A stretch of DNA of 64,000 nt from Streptomyces formicae (GCF_022647665.1 NZ_CP071872.1:744001-808000), one strand, 5' to 3'. Positions 16,837-27,188 are shown, numbered from the stretch's first letter. Numbers and translations: made by a program. The notes: generated by a model not told the origin, from the sequence alone.

Positions 16837-17390
16837 ACCCCGTGAGCCTCGCAGCCGAAGCGCACGGCTTCCTCTCCCCGACCGGCGTCGAGATCGCCTT
16901 CGTCCTCGTCGGTATCGCCACCCTCGCCGCGGCCGTCGTCACGGTCACCACCAAGCAGCTGGTGCACGCCGCCCTCTGGCTGGTCGTGGCGCTGGGCGGG
17001 CTCGCCGTCGAGTACCTCCTCCTGACCGCGGAGTTCATCGCCTGGGTGCAGGTGCTGATCTACGTGGGCTCCGTCGTCGTCCTCCTCCTCTTCGGGCTGA
17101 TGCTCACCAAGGCCCCCATCGGCCGCTCCCCGGACGCCGACTCGGGCAACCGCCCGGCCGCCCTCGCCGTGGCCATCGCCGCCGCGGCAGCCCTGATCTG
17201 GGTGGTCGTCGACGCGTTCCGCACGACCTGGATCGACCTCGACGGTCCGGCCCAGGGCTCGACCCGCGTCTCCGGCGAGATCCTCTTCCGGCACTGGGTG
17301 CTGCCGTTCGAAGCGCTCTCCGTGCTGCTGCTCGCCGCACTGGTCGGTGCGATCGTCCTGTCCCGCAAGAGCGACAAGGAGCAGCGCTGA
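16833..17390 (+). CDS. nuoJ: NADH-quinone oxidoreductase subunit J (second copy)
   Basis: 185 residues with five hydrophobic segments. The pi-bulge helix region is readable in [20 protein letters not shown] with [11 protein letters not shown]. It overlaps nuoI (GTGA) and nuoK (TGATG). Confidence 0.92.
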   Translation: MNPVSLAAEAHGFLSPTGVEIAFVLVGIATLAAAVVTVTTKQLVHAALWLVVALGGLAVEYLLLTAEFIAWVQVLIYVGSVVVLLLFGLMLTKAPIGRSPDADSGNRPAALAVAIAAAAALIWVVVDAFRTTWIDLDGPAQGSTRVSGEILFRHWVLPFEALSVLLLAALVGAIVLSRKSDKEQR

Positions 17391-17758
17391 TGCATCTCGC
17401 CTATCCCGCCGTGCTCTCCGTCCTCCTCTTCTGCACCGGGCTGTACGGAGTGCTCGCACGCCGGAACGCGATCCTGGTCCTGATGTCCGTCGAGCTCATG
17501 CTCAACGCGGTCAACCTCAACCTGGTCGCCTTCGACGTCTGGCTCCGCGACGCCCTGCACGCCGGCCAGGCCCTGACCCTGTTCACCATCGCCATCGCCG
17601 CCGCGGAGATCGGCATCGGCCTGGCGATCGTCCTGATGGTCTACCGCAACCGCGGCACCTCGGACGTCGACAAGCTCCGCGACACCGCCGAGGGCGCGCA
17701 CGGAGCCGAGGAGGCGGCCGAGCCCGTCTCGGCAGAGAAGGCTGAGGCCACCGCGTGA
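17390..17758 (+). CDS. nuoK: NADH-quinone oxidoreductase subunit K (second copy)
   Basis: 122 residues, three membrane helices. The channel glutamates are in [16 protein letters not shown] and [21 protein letters not shown] 30-residue Ala/Glu-rich tail extends beyond the usual NuoK length of about 100. It is coupled to nuoJ and nuoL. Confidence 0.94.
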   Translation: MHLAYPAVLSVLLFCTGLYGVLARRNAILVLMSVELMLNAVNLNLVAFDVWLRDALHAGQALTLFTIAIAAAEIGIGLAIVLMVYRNRGTSDVDKLRDTAEGAHGAEEAAEPVSAEKAEATA

Positions 17759-19743
17759 CCACGACGACCCTCGCCGTTCTCGTCCCCCTCCTTCCGTTCC
17801 TCGGCGCCGCCGCCGGCCTGCTCGTCGGCCGCACCGCGCCCGGTTTCGTACGCCCCCTGGCCGTGCTGCCGACGCTCACCGCCACCGTGCTCGCGGTGCT
17901 CGTCGCCGTCCGCCAGGGAGGCGGCAGGCCGATCACCGCCTCCACCGAACTCACCCCCACGGGCTCGGTCCCGATCGACCTCGCCCTGTACCTCGACGGC
18001 TTCGCCGTCCTGGTCGCCGTTCTCGTCGGGGTCGTCGCCTCCTGCGTGCAGATCTACTCGACCGCGTATCTGCGCGACGACCCCCGCTACCCCTCGTACG
18101 CGGCTCTGGTCTCCCTCTTCACCTCCGCGATGCTGCTCGTCGTCTACTCCGGCGACCTGATGGTGCTGCTGGTCGGCTGGGAGATCATGGGCATCTGCTC
18201 GTACTTCCTCGTGGGCCACTACTGGGAGACGCCCGAGGCGCGCGCCGCCTCGCTGAAGGCGTTCCTGGTCACCAAGCTCGGCGATGTCCCCTTCCTCTTC
18301 GGTCTCTTCGCGCTCGCGCTGGACGCCGGGACCTTCCGCATCACCGGCATCCTCGGCGCCGTCGCAGCGGGCGGCATCGAGCACCCCACGCTCGTCGCCC
18401 TGCTGCTGCTCGCCGGTGTCGCGGGCAAGTCCGCGCAGTTCCCGCTGCACACCTGGCTCCCCGACGCCATGGCGGGCCCCACCCCGGTCTCCGCCCTGAT
18501 CCACGCGGCCACGATGGTCGCCGCCGGTATCTACTTCATCGCCCGGCTCCTCCCGGTCTTCGCGCAGTCCGCCGCCGCCCTGGTCGTCCTCGCCGTGATG
18601 GCCGCGGTCACCATGGTCGGTTCGGCCCTCGCCGCCCTCGCCCAGGACGACATCAAGCGGGTCCTCGCCTACTCGACCATCGGCCAGCTCGGCTACATGT
18701 CGGGCGCCCTGGCCGTCGGCGACCGCGGCGCCGCCGTCTTCCACCTCCTCGCGCACGGCGCGTTCAAGGCGCTGCTCTTCCTCGCCGCCGGCGTGGTCAT
18801 CCACGCCTCCGGGACCAATTCCCTGACCGCCATGTCCCGGATGAGCGGCTTGGCCAAGCGGATCCCCGACGCGTACTGGACGATGACCGTCGCCCTGCTC
18901 GCACTCGCCGCGATCCCTCCCTTCGCCGGCTTCTTCTCCAAGGAGGCCGTCCTCGTGGCCGCCGAGCACACGGCGCTCGGCGAATCCGACCTCGCCCCGG
19001 CCGGGGCCGGCTGGACCGTCCTCGTCGCCGGACTGCTCACCGCCCTCCTCACCGCGGCCTACGCCACCCGCCTGTGGCTGCTCGCGTTCCGCGGCCGGGG
19101 CACCGAGGTCCCCGACCACGGCAGGCAGCCGATCGCCATGAACGCCGTGCTCTGGGTGCTCGCCGTCCCGTCGCTCGGCTTCGGCCTGACCGCGGCCTAC
19201 CTCGACGACTGGTTCGACGGACGGGCGCTCAGCCCGACGCTCACCACCGCCGTGCTCGGCACCGGCGTCGCCCTCGTCGGCGGGCTGGTCACCTACGGCA
19301 CCTGGCGGCACACGACGGCCCTCGCCGCCCGCGCCCGGGCCGGTGCACCCGCCGCCGAGCCCCAGCACGTCGCGCATCCGGACGCCGAGCCCGGCCTGGT
19401 CGAGGCGGAGGCCCTGCACATGCCGCACCCCGCGTCGGACCCCGGCGACCCGGGCCGGCTGCTGCTCGGCCCGCTGCACCGCCCCGCGGCCAACGGCTTC
19501 CATCTCGACGCCGTCTACCGCACCCTCTTCGTCCGCCCCGTCCGGGCCGGCGCCGAGCTGGTCCGCTTCCTGGACCGCGAGGTCGTCGAAACGTACGTCC
19601 GCGGCGCGGGCACCGGCACCAACTGGCTGGGCCTGCTCGTCCGCCGCGCCCAGACCGGCAATGTGCAGACCTACCTCAGCGCTCTGCTCGCCGGCTCCGT
19701 CGTCCTGGCGATCGCCGCCGTACTCGTCGCCGCCGGAGTGTGA
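17755..19743 (+). CDS. nuoL: NADH-quinone oxidoreductase subunit L (second copy)
   Basis: 662 residues, an antiporter-like proton-pumping subunit. Key segments are [80 protein letters not shown] and the late lateral helix region. GTG start overlaps nuoK. A stretch rich in His/Glu/Pro around residues 530-570 precedes the C-terminal amphipathic part. Confidence 0.95.
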   Translation: MTTTTLAVLVPLLPFLGAAAGLLVGRTAPGFVRPLAVLPTLTATVLAVLVAVRQGGGRPITASTELTPTGSVPIDLALYLDGFAVLVAVLVGVVASCVQIYSTAYLRDDPRYPSYAALVSLFTSAMLLVVYSGDLMVLLVGWEIMGICSYFLVGHYWETPEARAASLKAFLVTKLGDVPFLFGLFALALDAGTFRITGILGAVAAGGIEHPTLVALLLLAGVAGKSAQFPLHTWLPDAMAGPTPVSALIHAATMVAAGIYFIARLLPVFAQSAAALVVLAVMAAVTMVGSALAALAQDDIKRVLAYSTIGQLGYMSGALAVGDRGAAVFHLLAHGAFKALLFLAAGVVIHASGTNSLTAMSRMSGLAKRIPDAYWTMTVALLALAAIPPFAGFFSKEAVLVAAEHTALGESDLAPAGAGWTVLVAGLLTALLTAAYATRLWLLAFRGRGTEVPDHGRQPIAMNAVLWVLAVPSLGFGLTAAYLDDWFDGRALSPTLTTAVLGTGVALVGGLVTYGTWRHTTALAARARAGAPAAEPQHVAHPDAEPGLVEAEALHMPHPASDPGDPGRLLLGPLHRPAANGFHLDAVYRTLFVRPVRAGAELVRFLDREVVETYVRGAGTGTNWLGLLVRRAQTGNVQTYLSALLAGSVVLAIAAVLVAAGV

Positions 19744-19746
19744 GCC

Positions 19747-21324
19747 GTGATCGATATCAGCGAATCCGTGATGCAGTTCCTTCTCGCGTTCATCGTCGTC
19801 GGCCCGCTCATCGGCGCCGCGGCAGCTCTTCTGCCCGCCCCGCCCGGGCTGAAGGGGAAGTCCCCGGACCAGGCCGTGCTCCGCCACGGAGTGACCGTCA
19901 CCGGAGCGGTCCTCGCCGCCGCGATCGTCCTCACCCTGGGCTTCGACCACGACCAGCCGTCGAAGATGCAGGCCACGACGGACATCAGCTGGATCCCGGC
20001 CCTGGACGTGCGGATCCACCTCGGCGTTGACGGCATTTCCCTCCCCCTTCTGGTCCTGACTGCGCTGCTGACCTTCCTCTGCGCGCTGTACAGCTACTTC
20101 AAGATGCCTGCGGGCCCTTCCCCGAAGGCGTTCGTCGCCCTGCTGCTCGTGCTGGAGTCCGGCACCCTCGCCACTTTCGCCGTCCTCGACCTGCTCCTCT
20201 TCTTCCTCGCCTTCGAGACGGTCCTCATCCCGATGTACTTCCTCATCGCCCGCTGGGGCGGTGAGGACCGCCGTGCCGCGGCCTGGAGGTTCGTCCTCTA
20301 CACCGTGCTCGGCTCGGTGGTCATGCTGCTCGGCCTGCTCCTCATCGGACTGAAGGCGGGCACGTTCGACATGGTGGCACTCGCCACTGACAACGGCCGT
20401 GGCCTGAGCACGTCCGTGCAGGTCATCGCCGTTCTGGCGATCGGGATCGGCCTCGCCGTGAAGACCCCGATGTGGCCGCTGCACAGCTGGCTCCCGGACG
20501 CCCACACCGCCGCCCCGACGGTCGGCTCGGTCCTGCTCGCCGGCGTCCTGCTGAAGATGGGTACGTACGGATTCGTCCGTATCCTCCTGCCGATCGCGCC
20601 CGACGGCATGCAGATCTTCGCCCCATACCTCGCGGCGTTCGCCGTCGTGGGCATCATCTACGGCTCCCTCGCCTGCCTCGCCCTCGCGCGGCCGGGCTCA
20701 AAGGGCGACCTCAAGCGGCTGATCGCGTACTCCTCCGTCGGTCACATGGGCTTCGTCCTCCTCGGCATCGCCACCCTCACCCCCACCGGCGTCAACGGCG
20801 CGCTCTTCGCCAACATCGCCCACGGACTCATCACCGGCCTGCTCTTCTTCCTGGTCGGCGCGATCAAGGACCGGTACGGCACCGCCGACCTCGACGCCCT
20901 GGCCGGCGCCACCGGCGCGGCGCTCTACGGCCGCGCGCCCCGCCTCGGCGCACTGCTCGCCTTCTCCGCCGTCGCCTCCCTCGGCCTGCCCGGCCTCGCC
21001 GGGTTCTGGGGCGAGATGCTCGCCCTCTTCGGCGCCTTCGACCCCGCCGAAGGACTCAGCCGCCCCGCCTACCTCACCTTCATGGCGATCGGTGGCCTCG
21101 GCACCCTGCTCTCTGCCGCGTACCTCCTCCTCGTCGTCCGCCGCGTCTGCATGGGTGCCGCCCGGCCCGCAGGCGAGGCGGCGATCGCCGACGTCCAGGG
21201 GTACGAGTTCGCCGCCTGGACGCCGCTCGTCGCCCTCACCGTCCTCGCCGGACTCTGGCCCGCGGTCCTCCTCGGCCTCACCGACCCGGCCGTGCAGAAG
21301 CTCCTCGCGGGAGGAAAGGCATGA
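19747..21324 (+). CDS. nuoM: NADH-quinone oxidoreductase subunit M (second copy)
   Basis: 525 residues from GTG 19747, three bases after nuoL. Antiporter signatures: FFLAFETVLIPMYFLIARWG, KTPMWPLHSWLPDAHTAAPT, GSVLLAGVLLKMGTYGFVR and LKRLIAYSSVGHMGFVLLG. It pumps protons with NuoL and NuoN. Confidence 0.95.
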   Translation: MIDISESVMQFLLAFIVVGPLIGAAAALLPAPPGLKGKSPDQAVLRHGVTVTGAVLAAAIVLTLGFDHDQPSKMQATTDISWIPALDVRIHLGVDGISLPLLVLTALLTFLCALYSYFKMPAGPSPKAFVALLLVLESGTLATFAVLDLLLFFLAFETVLIPMYFLIARWGGEDRRAAAWRFVLYTVLGSVVMLLGLLLIGLKAGTFDMVALATDNGRGLSTSVQVIAVLAIGIGLAVKTPMWPLHSWLPDAHTAAPTVGSVLLAGVLLKMGTYGFVRILLPIAPDGMQIFAPYLAAFAVVGIIYGSLACLALARPGSKGDLKRLIAYSSVGHMGFVLLGIATLTPTGVNGALFANIAHGLITGLLFFLVGAIKDRYGTADLDALAGATGAALYGRAPRLGALLAFSAVASLGLPGLAGFWGEMLALFGAFDPAEGLSRPAYLTFMAIGGLGTLLSAAYLLLVVRRVCMGAARPAGEAAIADVQGYEFAAWTPLVALTVLAGLWPAVLLGLTDPAVQKLLAGGKA

Positions 21325-22862
21325 CCCTGGCAGCCACGCACACGTCGGCCGCGCCGGCCGTCGTCCAGTCCGTCGACTGGCTCGCCATCGCCCCGCCGAC
21401 CATCGCCGCCGTCGTCGGCCTGCTCATCCTGGTCGCCGACCTCTTCACAGCGGAACGGAACAAGCCGCTCCTCGGCTACGCGGCCATCGCGGGCCTCGCC
21501 GCCGCGGTGCTCTCGCTCGCTCCGCTGCGCGCCGGCGACCGCTCCACCTTCTGCCTCACCACCGCCCCCGACGCGTGCAGCTACACCGCCGACCACTTCA
21601 CCCTCGTCATCCAGTTCCTGGTGCTCGGCGGCGCGCTGCTCACGGCCCTGCTCTCGGTCAACGAGATCAAGGACCGGCTGCCCGCGGGCGAGTACTGGTT
21701 CCTGCTGCTGTCGTCGGCCGCCGGAGCGGCCCTGCTGCCCGCGTCGCGGGACCTGGCCACCCTGGTCGTCGCCCTCGAAGTGGCCTCGCTGCCCGCGTTC
21801 GCCCTGGTGGGCATGAAGCGCGGCGACCGGATGTCGAGCGAGGCGGCGCTGAAGTTCTTCCTCTCCTCCGTCACCGCCACCGCCGTGACCCTGCTCGGCG
21901 TCAGCTTCGTGTACGCGTCCACGGGAACCCTGCACCTCACCCAGGTCGCCACGCGCCTGGACGACGTCCCGGGGCAGCTGGAGACCCTCGCCCAGGCGGG
22001 CGTCGCGCTCACGCTCGTGGGCTTCGTCTTCAAGACGGCGGCGGTTCCGTTCCATTTCTGGGTGCCCGACACCTATGTGGGCGCGCCCGTGCCGGTCGCG
22101 GCGTACCTCTCGGTCATCGGCAAGGCGGTCGGCTTCACCGGGCTCATCCTGGTGACCGTGGTCGCCTTCCCCGCGTACGCGGACGTGTGGGGGCCCGCCA
22201 TGGCGGTGTTCGCCGCGCTCACCATGACGGTCGGCAACGTCGCGGCGGTACGGCAGTCGGCCACGCGTGCGTGGAGCGCGGTGCGGCTTCTCGCGTGGTC
22301 CTCCGTGGCCCAGGCGGGCTACATCCTGGTGCCGATCGCGGCGGCGGCGTACTCCAGTGACGACCAGATCGGCTCCACGGTCGCGTACGCACTGATGTAC
22401 GCCGTCATCAACCTCGGCGCCTTCGCCGTCGTCGCCCTGGTCGCCCGTACGAAGCCGCTGAACCGGATCGAGGACTACCGGGGCCTGTACGCCACCCGCC
22501 CCGTGACCGCCCTCCTGATGGGCTTCTTCCTGCTCTGCCTGGCGGGACTGCCGCCCGGCGTCATCGGGCTGTTCGCCAAGGTCACGGTCTTCTCCGCAGC
22601 CGTCGACGCCGGCCTCGGCTGGCTCGCCGTCGTCATGGGCATCAACGTCGTGATCGCGCTCTACTACTACCTCCAGTGGACCGCCCTGCTCTTCCGCGCA
22701 CCCCAGGAGGCCCCCGAAGCGGCTTCCGAGGGCGCCGCCCCGGAGCGGCACCGTGCGCCCGTCCTGGTCACGGCCACGATCGTGATCACGGGCGCCGCGG
22801 GCATCCTGCTGTCCGGCTGGCCGCAGCTGGCGCTGCGCTTCGCCGCGTCCAGCCTCTTCTGA
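21321..22862 (+). CDS. nuoN: NADH-quinone oxidoreductase subunit N (second copy)
   Basis: 513 residues from ATG 21321 overlapping the nuoM stop. Signatures: VVALEVASLPAFALVGMKRG, FKTAAVPFHFWVPDTYVGAP, VRLLAWSSVAQAGYILVPI and NLGAFAVVALVART. Last gene of the operon, followed by a hairpin at 22888. Confidence 0.94.
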   Translation: MTLAATHTSAAPAVVQSVDWLAIAPPTIAAVVGLLILVADLFTAERNKPLLGYAAIAGLAAAVLSLAPLRAGDRSTFCLTTAPDACSYTADHFTLVIQFLVLGGALLTALLSVNEIKDRLPAGEYWFLLLSSAAGAALLPASRDLATLVVALEVASLPAFALVGMKRGDRMSSEAALKFFLSSVTATAVTLLGVSFVYASTGTLHLTQVATRLDDVPGQLETLAQAGVALTLVGFVFKTAAVPFHFWVPDTYVGAPVPVAAYLSVIGKAVGFTGLILVTVVAFPAYADVWGPAMAVFAALTMTVGNVAAVRQSATRAWSAVRLLAWSSVAQAGYILVPIAAAAYSSDDQIGSTVAYALMYAVINLGAFAVVALVARTKPLNRIEDYRGLYATRPVTALLMGFFLLCLAGLPPGVIGLFAKVTVFSAAVDAGLGWLAVVMGINVVIALYYYLQWTALLFRAPQEAPEAASEGAAPERHRAPVLVTATIVITGAAGILLSGWPQLALRFAASSLF

Positions 22863-22887
22863 TCGTCTGACCAGGCGGTTCGACAAG

Positions 22888-22908
22888 CGGTGCCCCCACC
22901 GGGCACCG
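22888..22908 (+). terminator. Hairpin after nuoN
   Basis: CGGTGCCC and GGGCACCG form an 8-bp stem with loop CCACC, 25 bp past the nuoN stop. Likely end of the nuo transcript. Confidence 0.55.
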
Positions 22909-22958
22909 TGTTCCGCGCATCTGGTCCCACACATGACAAACAACAGGGAGAGCCGACC

Positions 22959-23417
22959 GTGCTCAGCGGGTTCAAGGACTTCATTCTCCGCGGAAACGTG
23001 ATCTCGATGGCGATCGGTCTGGCCGTGGGCGCCGCCTTCACGGCGGTCGTCACCGGCTTCACCAACGCCTTCATCACCCCGCTGATCGGGGTCGCCACCA
23101 GCGGCACGGGTGACTTCAGCAGGGCCACCTTCGAGCTCCAGGGCGTGAAGTTCCCGTACGGGCTCTTCATCAGCGCCGCGATCGCCTTCGTGATCACCGC
23201 CGCGGTGCTCTACTTCCTCGTCGTCGTCCCGATGATGAAGGTGCAGGACCGCTTCACCAAGGCCGAGCCGGTCAGCATCAAGGCGGCCCTGCGCGACTGC
23301 CCGCGCTGCTACGGCGAGATCCCCCAGGTCGCCAGCCGCTGCGCGCACTGCACCAGCGAGGTCGAGCCGGTCGCCGACGCCCTGGAGAAGGCGGGGCTGC
23401 TGCCCGCGCAGCGCTGA
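22959..23417 (+). CDS. mscL: Large-conductance mechanosensitive channel with zinc-ribbon-like tail
   Basis: 152 residues from GTG 22959, with AGGGAG eight bases upstream. The N-terminal MscL signature is clear: GFKDFILRGNVISMAIGLAV and GAAFTAVVTGFTNAFITPLI. The second membrane helix is at about 70-92. The C-terminus carries CPRC (114-117) and CAHC (128-131), a likely zinc ribbon that ordinary MscL proteins of about 136 residues do not have. MscL releases solutes on osmotic downshock. Confidence 0.9.
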   Translation: MLSGFKDFILRGNVISMAIGLAVGAAFTAVVTGFTNAFITPLIGVATSGTGDFSRATFELQGVKFPYGLFISAAIAFVITAAVLYFLVVVPMMKVQDRFTKAEPVSIKAALRDCPRCYGEIPQVASRCAHCTSEVEPVADALEKAGLLPAQR

Positions 23418-23473
23418 CCGGCGCCTCGAAGGCACGTTCACCCGAACGGCCGAACCCCTCGCCTGGAGAGGCC

Positions 23474-23557
23474 GGGGAACCCGTCGCTTCCGCCTGGCGT
23501 TGACCAGTACGGGAGGGTCCACTGGAGAGCGGACCACCGACCAGCAAAGGGTTCCCC
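23474..23557. repeat. Widely spaced inverted repeat upstream of htpX
   Basis: GGGGAACCC (23474-23482) and GGGTTCCCC (23549-23557) are separated by 66 bp, and the right arm lies 25 bp before htpX. It does not match the HspR (HAIR) or CIRCE consensus. It may be a regulator site or chance. Confidence 0.3.
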
Positions 23558-23582
23558 TGCCGCACCACTTGGAGGGCGTACC

Positions 23583-24446
23583 GTGCACCGCCGGCACAAC
23601 GGGCTGAGGACCGCCGTTCTCCTCGGCGGGCTGTCCGCCCTCATCATCGTCATCGGCAGTCTCTTCGGCCGTACGGGCCTGATCGTCGCCGTTCTCGTGG
23701 CCCTCGGGACGAACGCGTATGCGTACTGGAACAGCGACAAGCTGGCGCTGCGTGCCATGCGCGCCCGCCCCGTCAGCGAGTTCGAGGCACCCGCGCTCTA
23801 CCGGATGGTGAGGGAGCTCTCCACCCAGGCCCGCCAGCCCATGCCCCGCCTCTACATCTCACCGACGCAGGCGCCGAACGCCTTCGCCACGGGACGCAAT
23901 CCGCGCAACGCCGCGGTCTGCTGCACCGAAGGGATCCTGCGGATCCTGGACGAGCGTGAGCTTCGCGGCGTCATCGGCCACGAGTTGAGCCATGTCTACA
24001 ACCGGGACATCCTCATCTCGTCGGTCGCCGGAGCCCTCGCCTCCGTGATCATGTTCCTGGTCAACTTCGCCTGGCTGATCCCGATCGGCCGCTCGGACGA
24101 CGACGAGGGCCCGGGTCTGCTGGGCATGCTCCTGATCATGATCCTGGGCCCGCTCGCCGCCTCCGTGATCCAGCTGGCGATCAGCCGCTCGCGGGAGTAC
24201 GAGGCCGACGCGTCCGGCGCCCGGCTCACCGGCGACCCGCTCGCCCTCGCCAGCGCCCTGCGCAAGCTCGAAGCCGGTACGAAACAGCTCCCGCTGCCGC
24301 CCGAGCCGAAGATCGAGACCGCGAGCCACATGATGATCGCCAACCCGTTCCGTCCCGGCCAGGGCTTCTCGAAGATGTTTTCCACCCACCCACCGATGGC
24401 GGAGCGCATCGCCCGCCTCGAGCAGATGGCAGGTCGCCGCCCATGA
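23583..24446 (+). CDS. htpX: HtpX-family zinc metalloprotease
   Basis: 287 residues from GTG 23583, with GGAGGG upstream. Two N-terminal membrane helices are followed by [20 protein letters not shown] and the zinc motif [14 protein letters not shown]. Two more helices and [15 protein letters not shown] supply the third ligand Glu. HtpX degrades damaged membrane proteins. Its stop overlaps the yccF start (ATGA). Confidence 0.93.
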   Translation: MHRRHNGLRTAVLLGGLSALIIVIGSLFGRTGLIVAVLVALGTNAYAYWNSDKLALRAMRARPVSEFEAPALYRMVRELSTQARQPMPRLYISPTQAPNAFATGRNPRNAAVCCTEGILRILDERELRGVIGHELSHVYNRDILISSVAGALASVIMFLVNFAWLIPIGRSDDDEGPGLLGMLLIMILGPLAASVIQLAISRSREYEADASGARLTGDPLALASALRKLEAGTKQLPLPPEPKIETASHMMIANPFRPGQGFSKMFSTHPPMAERIARLEQMAGRRP

Positions 24447-24835
24447 AGACCATCCTCAACGTCATCTGGCTCGTCCTGTGCGGGTTCTGGATGTTCCTCG
24501 GTTATCTGCTGGCCGGTGTGCTGCTGTGCATCACGATCATCGGCATACCCTTCGGCCTCGCCGCGTTCCGCATCGGCGTCTACGCGCTCTGGCCCTTCGG
24601 CTACACCGTGGTGGACCGGCGGGACTCGGGCGCCCCGTCCTGCGTCGGCAACGTGCTGTGGCTGATCCTGGCCGGCTGGTGGCTGGCGCTCGGCCACATC
24701 GTCACGGGCATCGCGCTCTGCATCACGATCATCGGCATCCCGCTGGGCATCGCGAACTTCAAGCTGATCCCCGTGTCGCTGCTGCCGCTGGGCAAGGAGA
24801 TCGTCCCGACCGACCAGCCGTTCGCGACGCGCTAG
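24443..24835 (+). CDS. YccF-family inner membrane protein
   Basis: 130 residues made of two similar halves, each ending in a membrane segment with the repeated motif CITIIGIP ([19 protein letters not shown] and [19 protein letters not shown]). This duplicated YccF domain is widely conserved but has no firm function. It is coupled to htpX by an ATGA overlap. Confidence 0.85.
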   Translation: MKTILNVIWLVLCGFWMFLGYLLAGVLLCITIIGIPFGLAAFRIGVYALWPFGYTVVDRRDSGAPSCVGNVLWLILAGWWLALGHIVTGIALCITIIGIPLGIANFKLIPVSLLPLGKEIVPTDQPFATR

Positions 24836-24843
24836 ACGCGCTG

Positions 24844-24869
24844 TTGGACGTGGTTGGACGCGTTGGACG
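24844..24869. repeat. Three short direct repeats between convergent genes
   Basis: TTGGACG occurs at 24844, 24854 and 24863 in the 36-bp gap between yccF and the APC permease. Probably replication slippage. Confidence 0.5.
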
Positions 24870-24871
24870 CG

Positions 24872-26125
24872 CTAGCGCGGGCTCCTTCGACGCAACTGCC
24901 GCACCCCGTACGCCGCCGCGCCCAGCGCCAGCACCGCCGCCCCCGACGCCACCGAGGACAGCGGGAGGGCGAAGGCGAGCGCCAGGCAGCCCGCGAGCCC
25001 GCAGTCGGCCAGTGCGCGGTGGCGGGAACTCAGCGTCCAGGCCGAGGCGTTGGCAATGGCGTAGTACACGAGCACCCCGAACGACGAGAAGCCGATCGCG
25101 CCCCGCACGTCAGCCGTCGCCGCCACGACCGCCACCACCACGCCCACCGCCGACTCCGCGTGGTGCGGCACCTGGAAGCGGGGGTGGACGGCCGCGAGCG
25201 TGCGCGGAAGATGCCCGTCGCGGGCCATCGCCAGCGTGGTCCGCGAGACACCGAGGATCAGCGCCAGCAGCGAGCCGAGCGCGGCCAGCGCAGCGCCCAC
25301 CCGCACCACCGGGGCCAGCCACTGCGCCCCGGCCGCCCGGACGGCATCCGCCAGCGGGGCCGTCGCCCGCCCCAGATCACCTGCGCCCAGCACGGAAAGG
25401 ACAGCCACCGCGACAGCCAGATACACGACCAGCGCGAGACCGAGCGCCAGCGGAACCGCCCGCGGGATCGTCCGGGCCGGATCCCTGACCTCCTCGCCGA
25501 GCGTGGCGATCCGCGCGTACCCGGCGAACGCGAAGAACAGCAGCCCGGCCGCCTGGAGCACCCCGCCCGCACCGCTGCCGTGGCCGCCTGCGCCGCCGGC
25601 GCCGAGCCGCGCCGGATCCGCCGCCGACGAGGTGAGAGAGGAGACCACCACGGCCGCCAGGACCGCCAGCACGACCGCCACGATCGCCCGGGTCAGCCAC
25701 GCCGACTTCTGAACGCCCCCGTAGTTCACGGCAGTCAGCGCCACGACCGCGGCGACCGCGACCGCATGTGCATGGCCCGGCCATACGTACGTGCCCACGG
25801 TCAGGGCCATCGCCGCGCACGACGCCGTCTTGCCGACGACGAAACCCCAGCCCGCCAGATACCCCCAGAACGGGCCGAGCCGCTCACGCCCGTACACATA
25901 CGTCCCGCCCGACGCGGGGTAGCGTGCCGCCAGTGCGGCCGACGCCATCGCGTTGCAGTACGCCACGACCGCCGCCAGCCCCAGAGCCAGGAGCAGCAGC
26001 GCCCCGGAGCCCGCGGCCCCGGCCGCGGGAGCCAGCGCGACGAAGATCCCGGCGCCGACCATCGAGCCGAGCCCGATGACGACGGCGTCGAACACGCCGA
26101 GTGACCGGCGCAGCTCCTGTGTCAT
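24872..26125 (-). CDS. APC-superfamily amino acid permease
   Basis: 417 residues from ATG 26125, chosen for AGGG eight bases upstream (a GTG at 26134 has none). About 11-12 membrane helices. APC signatures: GLGSMVGAGIFVALAPAAG in helix 1, ARYPASGGTYVYGRERLGPF, and GYARIATLGEEVRDPARTIP in helix 6. It imports an amino acid or amine by cation symport; the substrate cannot be told. Convergent with yccF. Confidence 0.88.
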   Translation of the reverse strand: MTQELRRSLGVFDAVVIGLGSMVGAGIFVALAPAAGAAGSGALLLLALGLAAVVAYCNAMASAALAARYPASGGTYVYGRERLGPFWGYLAGWGFVVGKTASCAAMALTVGTYVWPGHAHAVAVAAVVALTAVNYGGVQKSAWLTRAIVAVVLAVLAAVVVSSLTSSAADPARLGAGGAGGHGSGAGGVLQAAGLLFFAFAGYARIATLGEEVRDPARTIPRAVPLALGLALVVYLAVAVAVLSVLGAGDLGRATAPLADAVRAAGAQWLAPVVRVGAALAALGSLLALILGVSRTTLAMARDGHLPRTLAAVHPRFQVPHHAESAVGVVVAVVAATADVRGAIGFSSFGVLVYYAIANASAWTLSSRHRALADCGLAGCLALAFALPLSSVASGAAVLALGAAAYGVRQLRRRSPR

Positions 26126-26217
26126 GGGCCGCACCCTACTGGCCGCCGCAACCGCCGCCCCGGGCGGATCGTCTCTCGGTATGACGCCGCACGTCCAAAA
26201 GAAAGGCAGGTCACGGC

Positions 26218-26487
26218 ATGGGCATCATCAGCTGGATCATCCTGGGGCTGCTCGCCGGGGTGGTAGCCAAGATCCTTCTTCCCGGCCGCGACCCGGGCGG
26301 GCTGATCGGCACCACGCTCATCGGCATCGCCGGTGCGTTCATCGGTGGCTGGATCTCGTCCCGCTGGCTGGACCGGCCGATCACCAAGGACTTCTACGAC
26401 GGCGCCACCTGGGTCTCCGCGATCGGCGGCGCGCTCGTGCTGCTGATCGCGTACCGGATCCTGTTCGGCCACTCGCGCTCCCGCTAG
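26218..26487 (+). CDS. GlsB/YeaQ/YmgE-family (transglycosylase-associated) membrane protein
   Basis: 89 residues, three hydrophobic segments. Family pattern: IISWIILGLLAGVVAKILLP, GGLIGTTLIGIAGAFIGGW. Such small proteins are stress-associated in many bacteria; the molecular role is unknown. It stands alone, divergent from the APC permease. Confidence 0.85.
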   Translation: MGIISWIILGLLAGVVAKILLPGRDPGGLIGTTLIGIAGAFIGGWISSRWLDRPITKDFYDGATWVSAIGGALVLLIAYRILFGHSRSR

Positions 26488-26525
26488 GTCGTGTCTTCAA
26501 AGTCCCGTCTGCCCGGCGGCAGGCC

Positions 26526-27188
26526 CTAAGAGGTGCCGGTGTCCCCGAGCCCGGTCTCGCGCAAGGTGATGTTCAGCCGGCCGGTCAGGCCCAGCGCCGG
26601 ATCGGCCGTGCCCGGGTACACCTTCGGCACGCCGTGGTACGCGAAGCGGGAGGCCCCGCCGAAGACGAACAGGTCGCCGGATGCCAGCTCCACGTCCGTG
26701 TAGGGCCGCCCGCGGTCCTCGGTGTTCCCGAAGCGGAAGACGCAGCTGTCGCCGATGCTGAGCGACACCACCGGGGCACCGGACCGCTCGTCCTTGTCCT
26801 GGTGCATGCCCATTCTCGCGGCGCCGTCGTAGAAGTTGACGAGGGCGGTGTCCGGCGCATACGCCTCATGGCCGCCGTAGGCCTCGGCCACCGCCTCCCG
26901 GCCCAGGTCCGCCAGCCACTGCGGGAAGGCGGCGACGCGCTCGCCGTTCACGTCGTCGGCGTTACGGGTGTAGCGGTACGGCTGCCAGTGCCAGCCCACG
27001 CACACCGTCCGCACGGACATCACCCCGCCGCCCGGCAGCCTCGTGTGCCGGATCGGCACCGGCCCGCGCGCCCAGTCGCGGCACGCCTCGACGAGCTCCC
27101 GCTGCCGCGCCGCCGGCAGCCACCCCGGGACGTGCACCGCCCCGGGCGCCACCACGGCCCGCTCCCGCGGGAAGAGCCCGGCGCTCAC
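26526..27188 (-). CDS. alkB: AlkB-type 2-oxoglutarate/Fe(II)-dependent DNA dealkylase
   Basis: 220 residues from GTG 27188. Iron ligands are in ARMGMHQDKDE (HxD) and FAYHGVPKVYPG. The 2-oxoglutarate-binding arginines are in GRLNITLRETG. The nucleotide-recognition region includes GWHWQPYRYT. AlkB removes 1-methyladenine and 3-methylcytosine by oxidation. Its start overlaps the ogt stop (GTGA), so both repair genes are co-translated. Confidence 0.9.
   Translation of the reverse strand: MSAGLFPRERAVVAPGAVHVPGWLPAARQRELVEACRDWARGPVPIRHTRLPGGGVMSVRTVCVGWHWQPYRYTRNADDVNGERVAAFPQWLADLGREAVAEAYGGHEAYAPDTALVNFYDGAARMGMHQDKDERSGAPVVSLSIGDSCVFRFGNTEDRGRPYTDVELASGDLFVFGGASRFAYHGVPKVYPGTADPALGLTGRLNITLRETGLGDTGTS

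Noticed and set aside
17641..20505. 954-codon minus-strand frame over nuoL/nuoM
   Set aside because: Low-complexity Glu/Gly/Asp-rich translation typical of shadows of membrane-protein genes.
21069..23597. 842-codon minus-strand frame over nuoN and mscL
   Set aside because: Shadow of nuoN; no start context and no conserved motif.
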